Translations under genes and position numbers: made by a program
Part shown: in pieces, positions 25,568-38,134 of the stretch
Layout: each line of letters starts with the position of its first letter
Numbering within the stretch: position 1 is the first letter of the stretch
Origin: Unio delphinus
Taxonomy: Eukaryota; Mollusca; Bivalvia; Unionida; Unionidae
Length of the DNA: 64,000 nucleotides
NCBI GenBank assembly: GCA_029339505.1
Contig: JAQISU010000179.1
Coordinates: forward strand, 9,256,501-9,320,500
Direction: 5' to 3'
Notes under the pieces: generated by a model
The model's input: only the letters and a program-made list of their open reading frames with translations
Databases searched by the model: none
What the model was told of the DNA's origin: nothing

Positions 25568-25842
25568 ATCAATTCCATCGGGGCCCCGAGTGGCCGAGTG
25601 GTCTAAAGCGCTGTCCGTTACGGACCACTGCCATCTCACCTCTGTCTGCGTGTGTTCGAGTCTAAGATTCGGCAAATGTAGTTATGTGAGAAAGCTTGCC
25701 AGTAGCTTCTCGTGGGTCGGTGGTTCTTTCCGGGGTTTGTCCGGTTTCTTCCTCCACCATTAATACTGGCCGCCATGTATAGCCTATATTGTGCTGAAAA
25801 AATGGCGTTAAACCATAAAAAACAAAACAAATCAATTCCATC
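25568..25842 (+). mobile_element. SINE family B, copy B4, full length with 12-bp TSD
   Basis: The insertion 25580-25830 is flanked by perfect ATCAATTCCATC repeats at 25568-25579 and 25831-25842. The head GGGGCCCCGAGTGGCCGAGTGG resembles tRNA-Leu/Ser (A box TGGCCGAGTGG); the B-box region is TGTTCGAGTCTAAG. The body contains GAGAAAGCTTGCCAGTAGCT and TACTGGCCGCCATGTATAGC. The 3' end is GGCGTTAAACC with an A/CA-rich tail. This is the reference copy for family B. Minus-strand frames of 64-71 residues here are SINE sequence. Confidence 0.96.
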
Positions 25843-26445
<603 letters not shown>

Positions 26446-26527
26446 GCGATAGGTCATTCCTCATTTTGGATGCGGTCAGCGATGTCAATAAAGAATATAT
26501 TGAAATGTTAAAATTCATCAGTTAGGT

Positions 26528-26530
<3 letters not shown>

Positions 26531-26566
<36 letters not shown>
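26531..26566. repeat. (AC)n microsatellite
   Basis: About 18 AC units, 90 bp beyond the compound array. Confidence 0.97.
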
Positions 26567-26570
<4 letters not shown>

Positions 26571-27849
26571 TTCCATCCATATGCAAAATTTAATGTCCTC
26601 AAAACAATCTTACATGTCTTACAGAATTCCTGTTTTATCTCTATCTGCGAACATAAGCAGTGCCAAATTCGATTTACATGCACCTTTTTTATTTTTTTAA
26701 ATTCCTTGAGTATATACATTGCACGAATTGTGCCAAATATTGTTTAGCTTTTGTTACTATCAACCAGCAGATATTCCGAATACAATGAAATTATGGTTGC
26801 CATAAACCCGACGATATTTGGTTATATACCACGATGGTACTATAAGATTCAATGTGCCGATTCAAACTCACAAAAGCGTTGGGGAAATACCGTACTATTA
26901 AACGTTATTAACTTAACATTCCTAGATATTCCTGATCAAACATATATCTCTCAGTATGGACCCATCATGATTCAAGTTCTGCGTGTAGAAAATGAATGAG
27001 CCGCGGCATTTTGAACTTCGTGCGAAACACGTTCCAATCCCATACTTAAGGAATCATATAGAACTTTTAGACTGGTTGTAATTTGTTGATAATAATTAGT
27101 ATCGTGAATCCAGAGAGCCGATGGACAAGAGCTGATCAAACTTTAGGCACTCGAATTTCGATAATGGAACGTAAATAGTCTCGAATGAATTTGCCGTATT
27201 GTTGAAGGTCATTTACTTGAGTCATCAATACAAGCAATGTAGCGTAAAGTCTATATACGTATCAGTTTACCACTCTTTGATCTTGATAAACAGCTTGAAA
27301 CTTGACACTATATCAAAATCTATAATTTATGTAAAGAAAAAAAAAATCCAAATTACCTGCGCTCTAAACATGCAGCCAAAGAGATTTTGTCTTGATTTAT
27401 GAACACAAGAAAAGTACTAATGCACTGTCCGTGAGAAAATAACTGAAAGTCTACAAATCTACTTATATTTTGTAAAAATTATTTTGAAACTTTACAGAGA
27501 TAACTGCATCTATATATGTTTAAATATATACATGTTTTACTTTAGAAGAGAAAAGAACCCAAACCCATAAAAACTGCTGTTTTTGGAGGGCATGGAACGT
27601 TTAAAGAGGAAATATTATCTTGTCATAATAATATTGAAATCAATATCAATCACTTTGCGCTGAATTATATGAACATTAACAAAACTATCGAAAGAGTTTG
27701 CGATACCGCCCAAATATAGCGAAACATATTACATTGATAAGTTCGACATCTACTGAATGATACAGAATTCATAAACTTTAAAATATATGAGTGATTCTAT
27801 AAAGAATACTTAAGCAATTTAAATTTTGAATGTTAAATGTTCTTGTTCT
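26567..27849. other. Unassigned noncoding stretch
   Basis: An 82-residue plus-strand frame (26751-26999) and a 67-residue one (27199-27402) have no recognised motif. Confidence 0.45.
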
Positions 27850-28175
<326 letters not shown>

Positions 28176-28268
28176 TTGGACGTTATACATTTTTTTTTAT
28201 ACGTTTGATAGAACCGAAATTCACTGATATGTTTCAAGATGTACATTGTATTTATGTACAATACTTAT

Positions 28269-29833
28269 TGTCAAGTGCCAAATTTTTCGGCAGTGACATC
28301 CAGTAATTAATTCGTAGGCTAGCCGACAATCAACTATCTTGGACTAGAGTTGAACGGAAAGAATGTTTTCTTAAACTTGGTCAGGCTTGGTACAATAATT
28401 AAAGTGGAAACGGACTGAGTGTTTGACACGTAAAATTATGGGATTACTCACGTAGAGCTTTCAAAAATGATTAAGACAAACGATAATGTGACATCTCGAT
28501 CCTAAGTGGCATTTTTGGCATCGTGAGAGACGGTTTCCATAAGGTCAGTAAGAATAGCGTTTATGCCGATTGGTCAAATGTACAGGACAGAGGGTTGGAT
28601 CGAAACCCTGAATCGGGAAATATATAGTTCGTATCAAACGATGTTAGTCAGTCTAGGAAGACGTCTGCAAGAGACGGTCAGAATAATTGATTCCAATCCC
28701 GGAGAAGACTCCGTACGTCTTTGAAAGAAAGACGTTCGTAAAATTGGGTTCCAGTTAAACTGAATGTGGAACGATTGTAAGACGCCAAAAACACAAAGGT
28801 ATTTAGCTCAAATTCACCTTTATTATGATGTAATGTATATGCTGTTTATCTTTGTCTTAAATGCATAATGTATCGATTCTACGCTACAAATAGTTCAGTA
28901 TTACATTGATTTAATAACGTGCTTTGAGATGTTTCTTTGTTACAGATGCATGATGTGTTCATATTTTGTATGGATAGTTGGTTTACAGTGATTTAATAAT
29001 GTATTTTGAATTCTGAATTAGCATTTTTTACCTTATTACTTAGTTAGGCAAATGGGTGAGGTAGAAAACCCGCCGTGTACATTTATGATTGGAAAGGTTA
29101 CATTAATTTGAATTTATCATATTAAGTAAATATGAATTGTGTGTTATGTTATATTGCTTCACTTTACGTAATGATTTACGGGAATATATGACTTTCCCGA
29201 ATTCTGATGTCGATAATTAACAGTATAGCTCTATTGATCTGAAAACATGTATAGAAATTGTTAGCCGTATGAATGATAACACTGATAGTAAGATCTGATT
29301 GTTCGAACATGAAGACGGACGAACAATCGCAATTCTGAAAGTAGCGAGATACTTAGGGCGTTTTACCCTTTTCTTTTACAAGGAAAAATAGTTTACTTTG
29401 GCAAGAGTAAGCATCAGCGAGAAGTCAACGGCAATAGTTTATTTTGGGCAAGAGTGAAAAACAGCGAGAAGTCAAAAAGGAAAGAAATAAGAAGTCAGAG
29501 TGTGGAATAAGTTCAATCAAAGAGCAAGCTGGAGACGGACGCACGCAGGGGAAAGAAAGAAAAACCAGTCAACGAAAAAGGTCATGTTGAATCATTCAAC
29601 AGTCCAATGTTAAATGAACATTCGATTCCTTGATGAAATTTACTCTCAGTATTAACGGTTAACTTCATTTATTTTCATTAGTGTTTGGATTCTTTGAATG
29701 TATCCAGTATTTTAAAGCTTCAGTATTTGTATTTTTTTCTGAACTAATTGTATTCAGAAAGGGAGAAAGTGTAATTCACAGTGTCATTCTTTTCTTAATT
29801 GTATTTTCAATTAAATTCATATTTTATCTTTAC
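28269..29833 (+). mobile_element. Long LTR-like repeat F, copy F2
   Basis: Full-length homologue of F1, about 17.4 kb downstream in the same orientation. It begins TGTCAAGTGCCAAAT and ends TTATCTTTAC. It is longer than F1 because of two internal tandem duplications: about 95 bp near 28860-29010 (a TTACAGATGCATGATGTG-type block repeated), and about 55 bp near 29395-29470 (AGCGAGAAGTCAA twice). After the end comes GGGGGCTCGT, identical to the start of the tRNA-Pro primer site of many gypsy-type and retroviral elements. In F1 this reads GGGGCACCCT. No pol frame follows. Confidence 0.62.
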
Positions 29834-30088
29834 GGGGGCTCGTGTATTGTCTTGTTCAAAGTACCATCTCAGATTACTATACTCACTGACCGGGCATATC
29901 ACACCGTAGCGATCATCTCCTAGATAACGCCAATTAGTGGGAGGCGGTCTTCAAGTGTTGTTTCCAAGTTGCGCAATACCTCTGACCAGGCCTTGTGCAA
30001 TATTGTCTTAATAACACTTTGATCACCCGCCAGCGCAACCACGTTACACTTATGATGTTTCAAATGAATATCCACCCACCCACCCCGC
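29834..30088. other. Stretch after F2 with a tRNA-Pro-like primer site
   Basis: It starts GGGGGCTCGTGTATTG. Only the first ten bases fit the primer-site pattern. No gag frame follows, so interior sequence is lost or unrecognisable. Confidence 0.35.
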
Positions 30089-30485
30089 CTTTATAACATA
30101 CGAATTCTGTTATCCAACGAACTTTCATGTAAAATATAACATACGATTTTTGTTATCCATATTAGCTTTCATGTAAAATATAACATACGATTTTTGTTAT
30201 CCATATTAGCTTTCATGTAAAATATAACATACGATTTTTGTTATCCATATTAGCTTTCATGCAAAATATAACATACGATTTTTGTTATCCATATTAGCTT
30301 TCATGTGAAATATAACATACGATTTTTGTTATCCATATTAGCTTTCATGTAAAATATAACATACGATTTGTGTTATCCATATTAGCTTTCATGTAAAATA
30401 TAACATACGATTTTTGTTATCCATATTAGCTTTCATGTAAAATATAACATACGATTTTTGTATCCATATTAGCTTTCATTTAAAA
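30089..30485. repeat. 44-bp minisatellite, about 9 units
   Basis: The unit is TTTCATGTAAAATATAACAT, ACGATTTTTGTTATCCATAT, TAGC (44 bp). Most copies differ by one or two bases; the first and last are degenerate. Confidence 0.96.
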
Positions 30486-31309
30486 ATAGTTATGTTTAAG
30501 TATTCGCATTTTCTTTTCTTTTTGCGGTCATCGTGCTATCAGTTTTAATGCTCTATCAAAAACAACATGTCTAGAGAAAGTTTGCATCTGTATAGAGAAC
30601 AAGTGAAATCAAGTTGTGTCCATTTGTGGACCTTTTCTGTCTCACTTTATAATAGGCAATGTGGAAACTTAGTGACGGGTAATGCAAAATATGCCTCCCA
30701 TCAATGCAAATGATATGTTGGATTGTCATGTGGCAATTTCAACATTACGTTTAACCTATGAAACCTTATCACTACGATTTAGGAATTAGCATCCGTAATG
30801 CATGTTGATAATGGCGTTATAATTGAACAACCTCATCTTTATATGGTACTGTAAATATAATGCAACAATTAGTACTGAGCAAAGCAATTTTAAATATTTT
30901 ACTTCGTGCCTTCTTGGTTGTATTTTATATTACCTACCTCTTTTCATAAAAATATACAAAATACATCAAGATAAGAATATTTTATTGAAAACGACACCAA
31001 AATAGGTACCGTGATATTTCCCACTGCCTTAAGAAAATCGCTCGAAATATCATAAATACCACCTGATAAATTAAGCATTGAATAGAGTGTTGCAGACTTT
31101 CTTTAATTTGTAAGCGCCAAATTTTAATTTTGAATGTTAATTGCTTCGCGTAATCTGAACTTTTTGTCCATCTCCTATCATTGTGTTGTATTATCGTACT
31201 CGATTACTTTATACATTAAAACAATATAACCTCGGTTCTATTTTGTTTTATCCAAGTTAGCTTTAGTTAACAATCAAGGTCCTCAAAAATGTCTTATGCA
31301 CCATTCCGA
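30486..31309. other. Unassigned noncoding stretch
   Basis: No gene or element was recognised. A 60-residue frame at 30823-31005 has no motif. Confidence 0.5.
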
Positions 31310-32112
31310 TTTGTAGTTTTATCATTGTGATTCTAATCTTATCACTGGTATATAAGTGTTTATCATTGTTATACTAATATATTATCATTGCTATACAACT
31401 GTGTCATTTTGTCGAACTAATATGTTATCGCTGTTATACTATTGTTATCATTGTAATACAAATATGCTATTGTTATACTAATATGTTATCGCTGTTATAC
31501 TATTGTTATCATTGTTATACAAATGTTATTGTTATACTTATATGTTATCGCTGTTATACTATTGTTATCATTGTTATACAAATATGTTATTGATATACTA
31601 ATGTTATCGCTGTTATACTATTGTTATCATTGTTATACAAATGTTATTGTTATACTAATATGTAATCATTGTTATACTAATGTCATCACTGTTATATAAA
31701 CATGTTATTAGAGGCCCTGAGTGGCCGAGTGGTCTAAAGAGCTCTCCGTTACGGATCACTGCCATCTCACCTCTGTATGCGTGGGTTCGAGTCTAAGATT
31801 CTGCTAATGTAGTTATGCGAGAAAGCTTGCTAGTAGCTTCTCGTAGGTCGGTGGTTCTTTCCGGGTTTTTTTCCCGGGTTCTTCTTCCACCAATAAAACT
31901 GGTCGCAATGTATAGCCTATATTGTGCTGAACCCATCAAAAACAAAACAAAACAAAGACATAAACATGTTATCATTGTCATACAAATGTTAATATCGTGA
32001 TACAAATATGTTAACATGGTTATACGAATTTGTATCATTGTTGTACTAATAATATGCTATTACTGTTATACTAATGCCTTCACTGTTATACTGATATGTT
32101 ATCATTGTTATA

Positions 32113-32117
<5 letters not shown>
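31310..32117. repeat. Degenerate TTGTTATACTAATATG array, interrupted by SINE B6
   Basis: Variants of ATCATTGTTATACTAATATG and ATCGCTGTTATACTATTG alternate, forming a higher-order period near 58 bp in 31420-31670. The array resumes after SINE B6 (31960-32117) and again for a few bases after SINE A6. Confidence 0.8.
31696..31972 (+). mobile_element. SINE family B, copy B6, full length with 13-bp TSD
   Basis: ATAAACATGTTAT flanks the copy at 31696-31708 and 31960-31972. The head is GAGGCCCTGAGTGGCCGAGTGG, the B box GGGTTCGAGTCTAAG. It lacks the terminal ATGGCGTTAAACC block but keeps an AACAAAACAAAACAA tail. It inserted in the minisatellite. Confidence 0.95.

Positions 32118-32197
<80 letters not shown>
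32116..32197. repeat. (TA)n microsatellite at the tail of SINE A6
   Basis: About 40 TA units on the 3' side of the minus-strand SINE A6, followed by CTGTGTGTTGTGTG. Confidence 0.96.
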
Positions 32198-32199
<2 letters not shown>

Positions 32200-32457
32200 G
32201 TGTGTTGTGTGTGATTTGGATTCTTAATGTATCTTTAACAAAATTTCAGTCATATCGCTACGATGTCTGCATTGTGGCAGTTTATAGTGATGTCTAGCAC
32301 TGGGACATCATGCATCAGACAAACAGCATGATGTCCCACCCAGTCACATTATCTTGACACCAGACTGACCATTTCTGTAAGTCTTTGGTATGACTCGGCC
32401 GGGGTTCGAACCCATTACTTCCCGCATCCGACCATTTAACCACTAGGCCACCGGAGC
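32198..32457 (-). mobile_element. SINE family A, copy A6, central deletion
   Basis: Tail GTGATTTGGATTCTTAATG, conserved 3' half, and head with GGGTTCGAACCC complement and CCACTAGGCCACCGGAGCG. The segment from CCTAACACTAACC to ACCATTTTTG is deleted. GTTATACTAAT occurs on both sides (32107-32117, 32458-32468). This fits a duplication, but the surrounding array contains the same motif. Confidence 0.9.
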
Positions 32458-32469
32458 GTTATACTAATG

Positions 32470-32879
32470 GCACCAGCAATACAAGTATGTTAATATTGTT
32501 ACAAATAACATGTTCTCATTGTTATTACAATATTTTTATAAAAATCGGCTAGGATATATGCAGATGTAGATACAATCTATGATATCATCGCCTTTGATAG
32601 TTACCATAATAGTACGACATAAATATACGATTCCTTTCGAACACCCAACTTCCAGCACCATGAAATACAAGCATGTATATTACTCATAAAATGAGAGAAC
32701 TTTAACAAAAAATGAAACTAAGCCATTTAATGTCTGCTTTTTACTTTAAGCATAAATCTTTAGTTAGCAAAACACAAAAATGCATGATTTTTTAAGTTAT
32801 CATCTCTATTATATAATCAACAAAGTACCAATTTTCTTATCATCTCAAACAACCCTCTTTAAAAACAACAAAAGTTTAG
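32470..32879. other. Unassigned, possibly decayed 3' part of the LINE relic
   Basis: On the minus strand this follows the reverse transcriptase region, but translation shows no recognisable thumb or C-terminal motif. Confidence 0.35.
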
Positions 32880-34600
32880 CCCCCCCCCCCCCATCTTATC
32901 TTTATTTTCCCATGCTTATCTTTAGTTTCCAGACGTTGCAGTATTTTGTTAGTTTATTTTGAATAATTTTAAGTTGAGTAGCAATTCCGGCAAGGGCAAC
33001 CAAGTCATCTGCATACAACAGTGCAAATAATTCTAATTTTACACTGTTATTCTTGTCAGAAATGCGTGTCATTAAATCATGTAAATATAATAAAAATAAA
33101 ACTGGTGATACAACTTAACCTTGCCTTACCCCAGCCGGGCAGTTATATGTTTATGCCAAGCCATTTACAGCTCACACAAGCTTTGACATCTGCATATATT
33201 TCTTTCAGTATCATAAGTATTTTACTCCTAATATTTCTTAATTTGTGACAAAGTAAGCTTCTATCAATATGGTCAAACGCCTTCATCATCAACAGAAAGA
33301 AAATAAACTTTGTTTCCTACTGTCATAAATTTGGAGTAAGTGTTAGTGAATTTGAACCATGCTTGGGTCGTTAGTAGTGATTTTGGGTACAAGCCGAATG
33401 ACTGTCCCTTTGTAACATAGTCCATATTAAAATTCAGTGGTGTATACAAGTAGTGTGATTGGAAAGGCAGCATTTATGGTTGGAAATCAGTAAATTATAG
33501 AATGGAATCAATAAGTTGGAACTTGGTAGGTACCGTTTATGTGGCCATAGTGGAAAATTGGCGTATGTATATGAGTGTGATACGCCGGAAATTCTGTGGA
33601 TGGACTGGCCTAGGGTCGCGCAGTTAAATATTTCCCAGTTAGTAAGGGAATACTGGTGTAATTTCTATGGCATGACAAGCTATCGGTACGGAAAACGGAT
33701 GATAATGAAGAAAAACCATGTAAAGGTGCAGTTAATGGACGTTTGGGCAAGTTGTCTCCTCTGGGTCGCCCATTGATTACAGCAAAGATTAATAATTATA
33801 GCAGACACGTCTTTCTTTCCATTTTACAACTCAAGTTGTATGGAAGTCTTTGGAAATTTGGGGAAAACATATGACTTCCAGCGTGACTCGCGCCAGGGTT
33901 TTGACACCGCTCGGTCAAGTGAATACCCCTGTGCTTGTAACACTACGAACGTTACATATTAATGTGCCAAGGGTAAATACAGTATATACAGTGGAATGTA
34001 CACTACCAAAACAGCTTTTTCTTCACTCGGAATAGCGTTTTTTTTACCCAGGTAGTTAGTTCTTCATTTAAAATTGAAAATAAAACAAAAGTAAATACGT
34101 TGCTGAGGGCTGGTAAACGGCTAATCCCTCTATAATTGTAAGATATATTTACATTTCCTTTTTTGTGAATGAGTGCGACAACGACCTGCACTTCGGGAAG
34201 TATTTGAGATCAAGTAACGTGTTGAAGAAAAAAAATAGAATAAAATGATATCATGTTATTTTCAGTTGACTCAAAATAATAATCGAAAAGTCATCAATAC
34301 GACCTGATTTTCCCAACTTTTAACTTTTAAAAGTATCTTGAATATCTTCTTCATTTAAAAATTTACATTCCAGATTTGAATGGAGATTATCAGTTGTTTC
34401 CCTAAATATTAAACTGTGACACCTCCCATAAGGTATATTAAATAAGTCTGAAAGGTACTGATATCATCCGGTGCGGTATATTTCTCCATTTAAGTGGCAT
34501 TTCGACATTTTAAAAGTCAACAATAGCGTTTCGAATCTTTATCTGAATGTGTTTTTGTCAAGATCTGAATTTTCCTTTGTTCGGTATTGATTCCGTTTGT
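32880..34600 (-). pseudogene. LINE reverse transcriptase relic with insertion
   Basis: Reading the minus strand from high to low coordinates, the domain order of a non-LTR retrotransposon reverse transcriptase is visible. A region resembling KLKVGKSGRIDDFS lies near 34330. Then come LIHKKGN and NYRGIS ... LNEELTTW (34191-34050), ending near 34003. After about 0.55 kb of unrelated sequence come TTQAWFKFTNTYSKFMTVGN (about 33415-33330) and KAFDHIDRSLL (33283-33251). VRQG (33129-33118) is followed one codon on by a TAA and then VVSPVLFLLYLHDL. The catalytic LLYADDLVAL, with YADD at 33015-33004, is followed by YCNVWKLKISMGK. The frame shifts at least twice and a poly(C) tract (32881-32893) interrupts the end. 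No endonuclease or 5' part was recognised. The enzyme would copy element RNA at the nicked target; this copy cannot. The clade is not assigned. Confidence 0.85.
33480..34002. other. Unrecognised insertion inside the LINE relic
   Basis: The gap between the NYRGI and TTDAW-like blocks should be about 15-25 codons, but spans roughly 550 bp. It holds an 86-codon plus-strand frame (33516-33776; includes LVREYWCNFYGMTSYRY). I do not recognise this frame, and no start or splice signal supports it. No inverted termini were found at its edges. Confidence 0.45.
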
Positions 34601-34654
34601 ACCTGGTTTTGTTTTGTATATATTTTCCATGATGCTTTTACACAGCCACGTTAT

Positions 34655-34745
34655 CTGTCATATTAATATTTAAGTTATCTGTCATATTAATATTTAAGTT
34701 ATCTGTCATATTACTATTTAAGTTATCTGTCATATAAATATTTCT
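34655..34745. repeat. 24-bp tandem repeat, about 4 units
   Basis: The unit TTATCTGTCATATTAATATT plus TAAG repeats with one or two changes. Confidence 0.9.
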
Positions 34746-35780
34746 GAAGTTTTCTCTTTTATTGATATTATTTTAATGTACAGTCTTCGTCTGTGAAGAT
34801 TCATAAACACTCTACGAAAAAATATCAAGGATAGTACGAGATTTATCCAACAGTGAAGCAATTACGTTTTGGAAATTTTTTAAATTTTTTTATTTCATAT
34901 AAAGAACACAACTCATATGGCAAACAACAGTCCTTTCACGTGCACTGGATCCTGCAAGGGATCGCGTGTGTTAGGGATTAATTATGATAAAACTGCAATA
35001 AACTGACAACGAACAGTGCAAAACTAAAACCTAACTAGCCTACGCGTTTTATATTCTTAATGAGTCTTTTTCAAAGGCAAATACAAAACATTGATAAGAC
35101 AAACAAATAAAACACAAAAACCTTTGTGTCACTTTACATGGCTGTTTCTACAGGAATTAAACCTTTAAATGTGTTATGATTGATAATATAAAGAATACAA
35201 ATTCCCGTCAAAATCAAGCACACAAACTGATCCAATTACTACAGGCCATATTAGTGTTTACTAGTTAATATTATTCTTGTTAACCTCGAATTATTCCGGA
35301 TATATAACTTAATTGGATGTAATGATTCATTATTAAAGTTTATTGATGATTGATCCCTCAACAAATCTATACCCTACTTTAGACATGAGAAAAACGGCGA
35401 TTATTTAAAGCATACATTCCATTTTTAACGAAAAACAACAAACCATAGAATCTTTATCAGGCCCCAAATTCACTTGATCTCATAAAATGTCTGCATAAAT
35501 CAAAACTATAAAACTATAATTGGATTTTTTTCAGACTTAGAAATAATATATGAGATGAAAAGTAAAATTATACTTTGAAACTTTTACACCTAAAAACTTT
35601 CTTTTCGTGAAAAAAAAACAAAACAGTTGAGGACAACCTCAAGCTTAAGACTCTTAGATAATACAATGACGGTACACTGTATTTACATCGCTAACATCAG
35701 AGTTCAGTGACAATTCAAATGCTGCAAACGAAGACATTAGAAAGTGTTTAAAAATTCCAGTTTCTGGTTGAAAATTTCAG
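34746..35780. other. Unassigned noncoding stretch
   Basis: About 1 kb, AT-rich, no recognised feature. It ends at a possible splice acceptor (AAAATTTCAG). Confidence 0.5.
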
Positions 35781-35948
35781 ACATTTTGTGAAAATGAGTA
35801 TTGGAGATGTACCTTCACTTCTGAAGGAAGGAACTAAGGACAGTACTGTCGACGGCAGAATAAACTTAATACTGTTTACAAGGATGATTCTAAAGACTAA
35901 TGTATCCACCTTGATGAAGCATTTTTCCGGTCCTACCCTGGCCCTTAT
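35781..35948 (+). CDS. Candidate first coding exon, unknown protein
   Basis: The segment lies between AAAATTTCAG (ending 35780) and GTAAGTAT (starting 35949), good matches to animal acceptor and donor sites. ATG at 35794 in AAAATGAG context opens 51 codons plus two bases up to the donor, with no in-frame stop until the codon that spans it. The peptide begins MSIGDVPSLLKEGTKDSTVD and ends near MKHFSGPTLAL. It has no low-complexity bias and overlaps no repeat recognised here. If real, it is a 5' exon whose partners are outside or too short to recognise. I do not know the family. Chance occurrence over 64 kb is quite possible. Confidence 0.25.
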
Positions 35949-36313
35949 GTAAGTATAATAGGTTTAATATAGAATTAGTCATTGCATTACAATACAAAAG
36001 ACTACTAGTAACCTAAAAAAGAAACTGCCATCGTATATGGGAGGCTACGTTATATGCAAACACTTTATAATCGGGATAGAATGTACTTGCGTTATACCGT
36101 GGTATACCATGTGATACTGAGAAAGCAACTGTAGCGATTACCAGGAAGCTCTTTGCCACTCATTCATCAGTGTTCTTGCACATAATGAACGATTACAGTC
36201 CAATATATGTGACAAGACATGCCAATCAAGTAACGGTGTGAAAATGCAGTTTCATACCTCGCTTTTTCATCGAGAAGAGCTAAATTAATTATGCTCTTTC
36301 CACATAACCTCTG

Positions 36314-36315
<2 letters not shown>
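35949..36315. other. Unassigned; intron if the candidate exon is real
   Basis: It begins GTAAGTATAATAGG. No further coding block was recognised. Confidence 0.4.

Positions 36316-36379
<64 letters not shown>
36316..36379. repeat. (TC)n microsatellite at the tail of SINE A7
   Basis: About 32 TC units directly abut the 3' end of the minus-strand SINE A7. Confidence 0.97.
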
Positions 36380-36383
<4 letters not shown>

Positions 36384-36687
36384 GGATTTTTAACGTAGCT
36401 TTAACATCTTGTCCGTCATATCACGACGATGTTTGCAGTGTGGCAGTTTAGAGTGATGTCTAGCAATGGGGCAACATGCCGCTGACATGTAGCATGATAT
36501 CACACATTTCACGTTATCATGTCACCCACCCGACTAGTCCTAACACTAACACCTTAATGCTGAGCGCCTAGCGAGGCAGCTGTATTTACTATTTTTTTCA
36601 AGTCATTGGTATGACTAGGCCGGGGTTCGAACCGGGTGAACTTTCGCATTCGAGGCGGACGCTCTAACCACTAGGCTACCGTAGCGG
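36380..36687 (-). mobile_element. SINE family A, copy A7, full length
   Basis: Tail ATTTGGATTTTTAACGTAGC, body GTGATGTCTAGCAATGGGG, centre TTAATGCTGAGCGCCTAGCG, head GGCCGGGGTTCGAACC and GCTCTAACCACTAGGCTACC. Both promoter boxes remain readable. Confidence 0.94.
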
Positions 36688-37328
<641 letters not shown>

Positions 37329-37533
37329 TTTATGATAATGACCTATCAATCTTAAATGCATTTGTTAAGTTCAAAATGCAAACCATTTATACATTTCCTC
37401 GAAAAAAAAACTGTGTTGAAAACGAGTTATAATGAATAAAACAATTTGTCTTGTCTGTGAAGAAAAAAAAAACAACAACCTTAATACATTATAACCAAAT
37501 ATTTGGAATCCGATTTTCCTTCCATATCAGGTA

Positions 37534-37765
37534 GGGTCGCAGTGGTCAACTTGGTTAATGTGCCCGACTAAAAAACGAATGTGTGCGGGTTTGAAATCTA
37601 CCTCATGATCAGTCTGTGTCAGCTACTGTAGCGTATCCTTTGCAATTGCCACGACAATCAACATGCTTGTGTTGCTCTGACGCAAATACTCCGGACCAAC
37701 TAATATCAGGTGGCAACCCATAACGCTTAATGTCATTGCAATGTCTTGAATTAAGGCCATATTAC
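37534..37765 (+). mobile_element. Possible third tRNA-derived SINE family, decayed
   Basis: The head GTCGCAGTGGTCAACTTGG, then TGTGCCCGACTA and GTGCGGGTTTGAAATCTACC, has the spacing of a tRNA A and B box (GGTTTGAAATC against GGTTCGANNCC). A non-A, non-B body follows (CAGTCTGTGTCAGCTACTGT). Only one copy is in the window, so family status is inferred. Confidence 0.4.
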
Positions 37766-37962
37766 ACATTTTCCTTTGATCGAATCAGTGGCCTTGACCT
37801 AAAATTCTTTTGAATCCGATAGCATTATAGCTTCGTTCTCGTCCCATGTGCATAGCATCAGCACGGTTTCATTGGAATAATTTTGTTTAAATGTGAACTT
37901 ATTGCGTGGAATATAAATATATTGTTTTCTAACTTTCACGACTCACAGAGACCTTGATCTAT

Positions 37963-38134
37963 ACATAGGCTATACATGGCGGCTAGTATGATTGATGGAG
38001 GAAGAGCCCGGGAAATCCCCCCCCCCCCCCGGAAAGAACTACCGAGTCACGAGCAGCTATTGGCAAGCTTTCTCACATACCACATTGGCCGAATCTGATA
38101 ATCGAACCCACGCAGACAGAGGTGAGATGGCATG
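37963..38134 (-). mobile_element. SINE family B, copy B7, both ends truncated
   Basis: ATAGGCTATACATGGCGGCT, GATGGAGGAAGAGCCCGGG, a poly(C) tract, then GGCAAGCTTTCTCACATACC and GAACCCACGCAGACAGAGGT. The head upstream of the B box is missing. Confidence 0.88.

Noticed and set aside
25580..25660. Possible tRNA-Leu/Ser gene
   Set aside because: It is the head of SINE B4, inside its target-site duplication.
30089..30485. CRISPR-like array
   Set aside because: Units are head-to-tail 44-bp repeats without unique spacers, in a eukaryotic genome.
35794..35948. Assignment of the candidate exon to the chaperonin subunit CCT8
   Set aside because: LLKEGTK and KHFSG recall its N-terminus, but about 25 unrelated codons separate them and nothing else matches; likely coincidence.
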